Positions 60,937 to 64,000 of a stretch of 64,000 nt of DNA are shown piece after piece; position 1 is the first letter of the stretch; each line of letters begins with the position of its first letter. Source of the stretch: Xylocopa sonorina. Lineage: Eukaryota > Arthropoda > Insecta > Hymenoptera > Apidae. The notes under the pieces are model-generated. The model made no database searches, was not told where the DNA came from, and worked only from the letters and a program-made list of their open reading frames with translations. Position numbers and translations under genes: made by a program. The DNA is taken from positions 3,658,001 to 3,722,000 of the forward strand of contig NC_135203.1 of assembly GCF_050948175.1 (NCBI RefSeq), written 5' to 3'.

Positions 60937-63337
60937 CTGATGGGAAGAGAAAAATCGAGGTCTCGTTAGCGATTAATTATGATAAGCGAGCGACGAACAC
61001 GCTGCGCGTGATTCGTCAAGTCGGAAGCCATTATATTATTCGTGGCATCAGCGCAAGCGAGTAGTGTTACTGTTGGAGTATTCAAAAGTAAATGGTAACA
61101 AATCAAATATCGTTCTGAAAGATACAATCCTTTCGTGAAGTTTGTACAATCAAGGGTATTTAGTATTATTAATATCCATGCTGGTAAATTTATCGAAACG
61201 GACGATTCACGTATCGCTCAATTCACGAAAGCATCTTAACTTTTCAGCTCGCTATTAATCGTTGTCACTAGTTGTCACAGTTAAATGAATTAATGCAATT
61301 AATCTCAGACAGCATACTAAATTGAACCGTTGAATAAGAATCTCTGTAAAATATACTTGAAACGTAGTGTTTCTGTTATATTTATTTTTTGGTGAACGTG
61401 TTTGCATTTGCTACAGAAGGATGAAATTAGTTCGTTACCGTACTCGTACGATAATGCGCTAAATACGAAAAAAACAATAGGAAGTATTATAATCTTTGAA
61501 TCACTACATATTAACTGAGATAAGGTTTGATGAGAGAAAATGATGATAACAGTTTTAATTATACACCGATTAAGCAATACGTATGCATACTTTGCGTGCG
61601 AAATTTAAATTCGATATCATTAAAGTTTCAGTACTAGCTGATTACTTTCGTTGAATCAAAATATTTGCTTAATATTAAATATCACGAAGCATGAAACACT
61701 TAAGAAGATGATTTAAAAGCTAATGCCTGAGAACGTGACTACGTACCTGTTATTAGGTCTTAACAAGGCTCAATGGTAGCCATTAGTGAACGCCGCTGGT
61801 ATTAGAGGACCCTAAAATGCGAAGAGAACGATTTCATCAAAGTTTAAGTGCGATGGCATTAAAAACGTAAATTGAATAAATTTTCTAAAAACGCCCCAAA
61901 AAACTACGTGCAATTGCGATAATTGATCCTGGAAGTTTGCATCGATCAATTTGAAACCTTCATCTAAATCATAAAGGAAGAGATAAAAATTGAAGGATCG
62001 TAGAAAAGAAGATAAATGAAATGATAATTTGTAACACGGGCAAAAACTGTGAAGCTCAGCGTTGAGAGCTGCTTTGCGATCGAAGCTGCAGCAACATAAG
62101 TTACAAACTCGAATAAAAGAAAAACTTGCACCACACTTTCGAATTCCTTAAAGTTTTCTTTCTTTTTTTTTTTCCTTTCTTCTTTCGTTCAAAATATCTT
62201 TTCTGAAATACATTCAATGGCAGAAGAAGTATCACAGACAAGTTTAACAATTCGATGCAGTTAGTATGGTTAGCTGTTGGAAAAGTAATTCGTTCAATCT
62301 GCCTCTCTCGGAGTGAAAAGTTTAATTGAAATCTATTCGCTCTTTACTAACGTAGGAGTAAAGGAAACCGTTAAATGAATACCAATTAAATCAGATCTCT
62401 TGGGGATCAAAGGCAATTTTTAACTCCGTTCAAGAATCCGAAATTCATTGCTTCTGAGATATGATAAAACATTCCTCCAGATAGCAATATTATCGAATAC
62501 AAATATACAATGAAAAATATCACGGTTACGATAATCAGCGAATTGATACGTAACTATATTGAACGATATTAAAATTAAAATAAATATGTAAATAAAACAT
62601 TTATTATTAACATTTCAATCACGTTTTGGACAGCCTCTTGCAACATTTTATATGAAACGACGTATTGAATTATTTGAAAATACGATGGTTTACTAATACT
62701 ATTTCTAGACAGTTACGCGTGCTCAGTAGTACAAGTCAACCATTTCCGACCTTTACCTTTAATTTCCACAAGAATTTACATAAAAATTCGAAAAATTTTC
62801 GTTAACACTTCTATTACAAGATTCAATTAATAGGATTCTTCCCTGCTATCCCAAAATTTTCACATTTTTTCACAATACATCTCCTCTCAACGGATCCCTA
62901 ATAATCTACTTGTACTACTTGGCATCAAGAAGACTGAACCCTGGAATACTAATAGGTCTGCAAAATTCTCAAATACCATCAATTACATTAAAACCGAACA
63001 CTACCAATGTAAATCATATACTCAACTACATTTTCAAGCTAATCAATTTGCAATAAGCACCATCGTCACAAATACTAATCTAATACAAATCTTTTATCTT
63101 CAACATCCCTATTCTTTTCGATCGCAACAATCAACGACTCAAATCGTCGCCTATTCCCACGCCATTCTAATCTAACAAAGTCTGAAAGGACTTGACAACA
63201 AAAATATTGCATCCACGTTAGGATCCCAGGGCGAAAACAAAATCTCCCACTAGAGGATTACGTCGTGGACCGGTGCAAACCCCCTGCGGGGGTTTCTACG
63301 TCGTCGTTGAAGGAGGATCGTAGCCGGATAGACTTAC
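60937..63337 (-). other. Rbp6: Probable last intron of Musashi/Rbp6 (or 3' UTR of the read-through isoform)
   Basis: AT-rich and without the strand bias of the stretch to its left. No coding sequence is supported apart from the 13-codon extension of the upstream exon (to the stop at 63296-63298). A TTTATT near 62.6 kb could end the read-through form. Confidence 0.4.
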
Positions 63338-63615
63338 GGGACTGTAGTTGAGCGGGGCACGGGACACGGCGATCGCAGGGAACGCGGTCGTAGGGGGCTG
63401 CGGGCTAGCTGCGGCCTGGACGTAGCTGGCGACTGCTGAATCCGCGGCTGCGGCTGCTGCTGCGGCTGCGGCGCTTGAACTATACATGTCGATGGGGCCC
63501 GGGGAGTTGGCCGCAGGAAATGACCGGCCCTGTGGCCCACCGTGCCCGCCGGCCGCGTGCGGCGACGCCGGCGGAAATCCGGCCTGCGCTGCGGCCGCCT
63601 GGTAGTTGTTCATCA
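63338..63615 (-). CDS. Rbp6: Musashi-family RNA-binding protein (Rbp6/MSI2), C-terminal exon
   Basis: The acceptor gttcgttgcag is followed by TG ATG AAC AAC TAC CAG (phase 1). The exon encodes the low-complexity C-terminal region: an Ala/Gly/Pro-rich start, then FPAANSPGPIDMYSSS, a run of ten alanines, and a VQAAASPQPPTTAF segment. Vertebrate Musashi-2 has FPGANSPGPVADLYG followed by ISAASPQPGSGF in the same order (recalled), so the family assignment is firm. The two RRM domains that bind UAG-containing RNA, and the start, lie beyond the right edge of the window. The exon ends AGT CCC|GTAAGT, a perfect donor. Reading through it adds VSLSGYDPPSTTT and TAG at 63296-63298, so two C-termini are possible. 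Musashi proteins control translation of target mRNAs in neural progenitors and neurons. Confidence 0.85.
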
Positions 63616-64000
63616 CTGCAACGAACGCGCCGACATTTTTATCATTCCCGGTTGCGCGCTGTCACCGGCCGTGAACCGGCCGGCCAATTAGAACCGTGTT
63701 GCTGGTGCGCGCGTCCTCCTCGCGCTGTCGCGGTCGCGCGCGTACAACGCTAACGAACCGCGTCGCGGTTTGGCGAGCTAGAGCCGTCGATCCGCGAGAT
63801 ACCCCGCGAGATATGGTCCAGGTAGAGAAAAAGTGTCATTGCGTGAGACGTGCGAACGGACGAGACAGTCGAGGATTTCTTACTCGAATAGAATATTTAA
63901 CGCTTCGATTTGTCTCGAATCAGATTTTAGAATTGTTGGATGTGATCTCTTGTGAGATTCTCGACTGTCTCGTTGGTTCGCATATCCAGTGAGATGTATG
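63616..64000 (-). other. Rbp6: Intron upstream of the Musashi C-terminal exon
   Basis: GC- and CpG-rich near the exon (63.62-63.85 kb), then AT-rich. The preceding exon must end in phase 1. It is not in the window. Confidence 0.6.

Noticed and set aside
60660..61064. 134-codon + strand frame
   Set aside because: Lies opposite the inferred Musashi terminal exon; composition and lack of similarity suggest a shadow frame.
1..64000. Intact transposon, CRISPR array, rRNA or known microRNA
   Set aside because: No transposase or reverse-transcriptase motifs, no regular spacer arrays, no rRNA-like sequence, and no match to insect microRNA sequences I remember. A systematic search was not possible.

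Overview
The window reads as nuclear DNA from an insect, most likely a hymenopteran (bee, wasp or ant). It is AT-rich with CpG-dense GC islands and has many microsatellites. Its genes are split into short exons with GT/AG introns and encode metazoan-specific families. There are no bacterial operons, CRISPR arrays or phage genes. The species is an inference; no marker fixes it.

Layout. (1) 1346-6524, + strand: the 3' half of a MYT1/NZF-type C2HC zinc-finger transcription factor, in five coding exons with consistent splice phases. Three complete CCHC fingers and one partial finger are followed by a coiled coil and the family's C-terminal domain. A purine/A-rich 3' UTR runs to about 8.8-9.2 kb. 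(2) About 34.9 to about 9.4 kb, - strand: a gene for a small protein with two membrane segments and three PPxY motifs. It has two coding exons (16071-16321 and 11853-12107) and a probable leader exon at 34.8 kb, so its first intron is about 18.5 kb. It converges on the MYT1-like gene. (3) About 34.9-46.8 kb: intergenic, with no supported gene and a few candidate leader exons. (4) 48091-47194, - strand: a complete four-exon CHMP6/Vps20 gene (ESCRT-III), 218 aa. (5) About 48.65-63.6 kb, - strand: the 3' end of a Musashi-family RNA-binding protein (Rbp6/MSI2). A 3'-terminal coding exon at 63338-63615 has a perfect donor that probably splices to a short terminal coding exon at 60889-60936. That exon would lead into a roughly 12-kb 3' UTR that is A/purine-rich in the sense direction and ends at an AATAAA about 0.6 kb from CHMP6. 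Its RRM exons lie beyond 64 kb.

The genes do not form a functional cluster. Two of them touch ubiquitin/ESCRT-dependent membrane traffic (the PPxY protein would be expected to bind NEDD4-type ligases; CHMP6 nucleates ESCRT-III), but nothing ties them together beyond proximity. The MYT1-like factor and the Musashi homologue are both typical neural-lineage regulators.

The points most worth following are the Musashi alternative C-terminus and very long 3' UTR, the tripled Vps4-binding motif in CHMP6, a possible intronic polyadenylation isoform of the MYT1-like gene, three short ORFs of protein-like composition (95-262 +, 985-1266 -, 52176-52358 +), and a three-unit 171-bp tandem repeat in the large intron. 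I found no convincing evidence for a wholly new biological system. All exon calls come from reading splice signals and remembered family sequences; no search was run.
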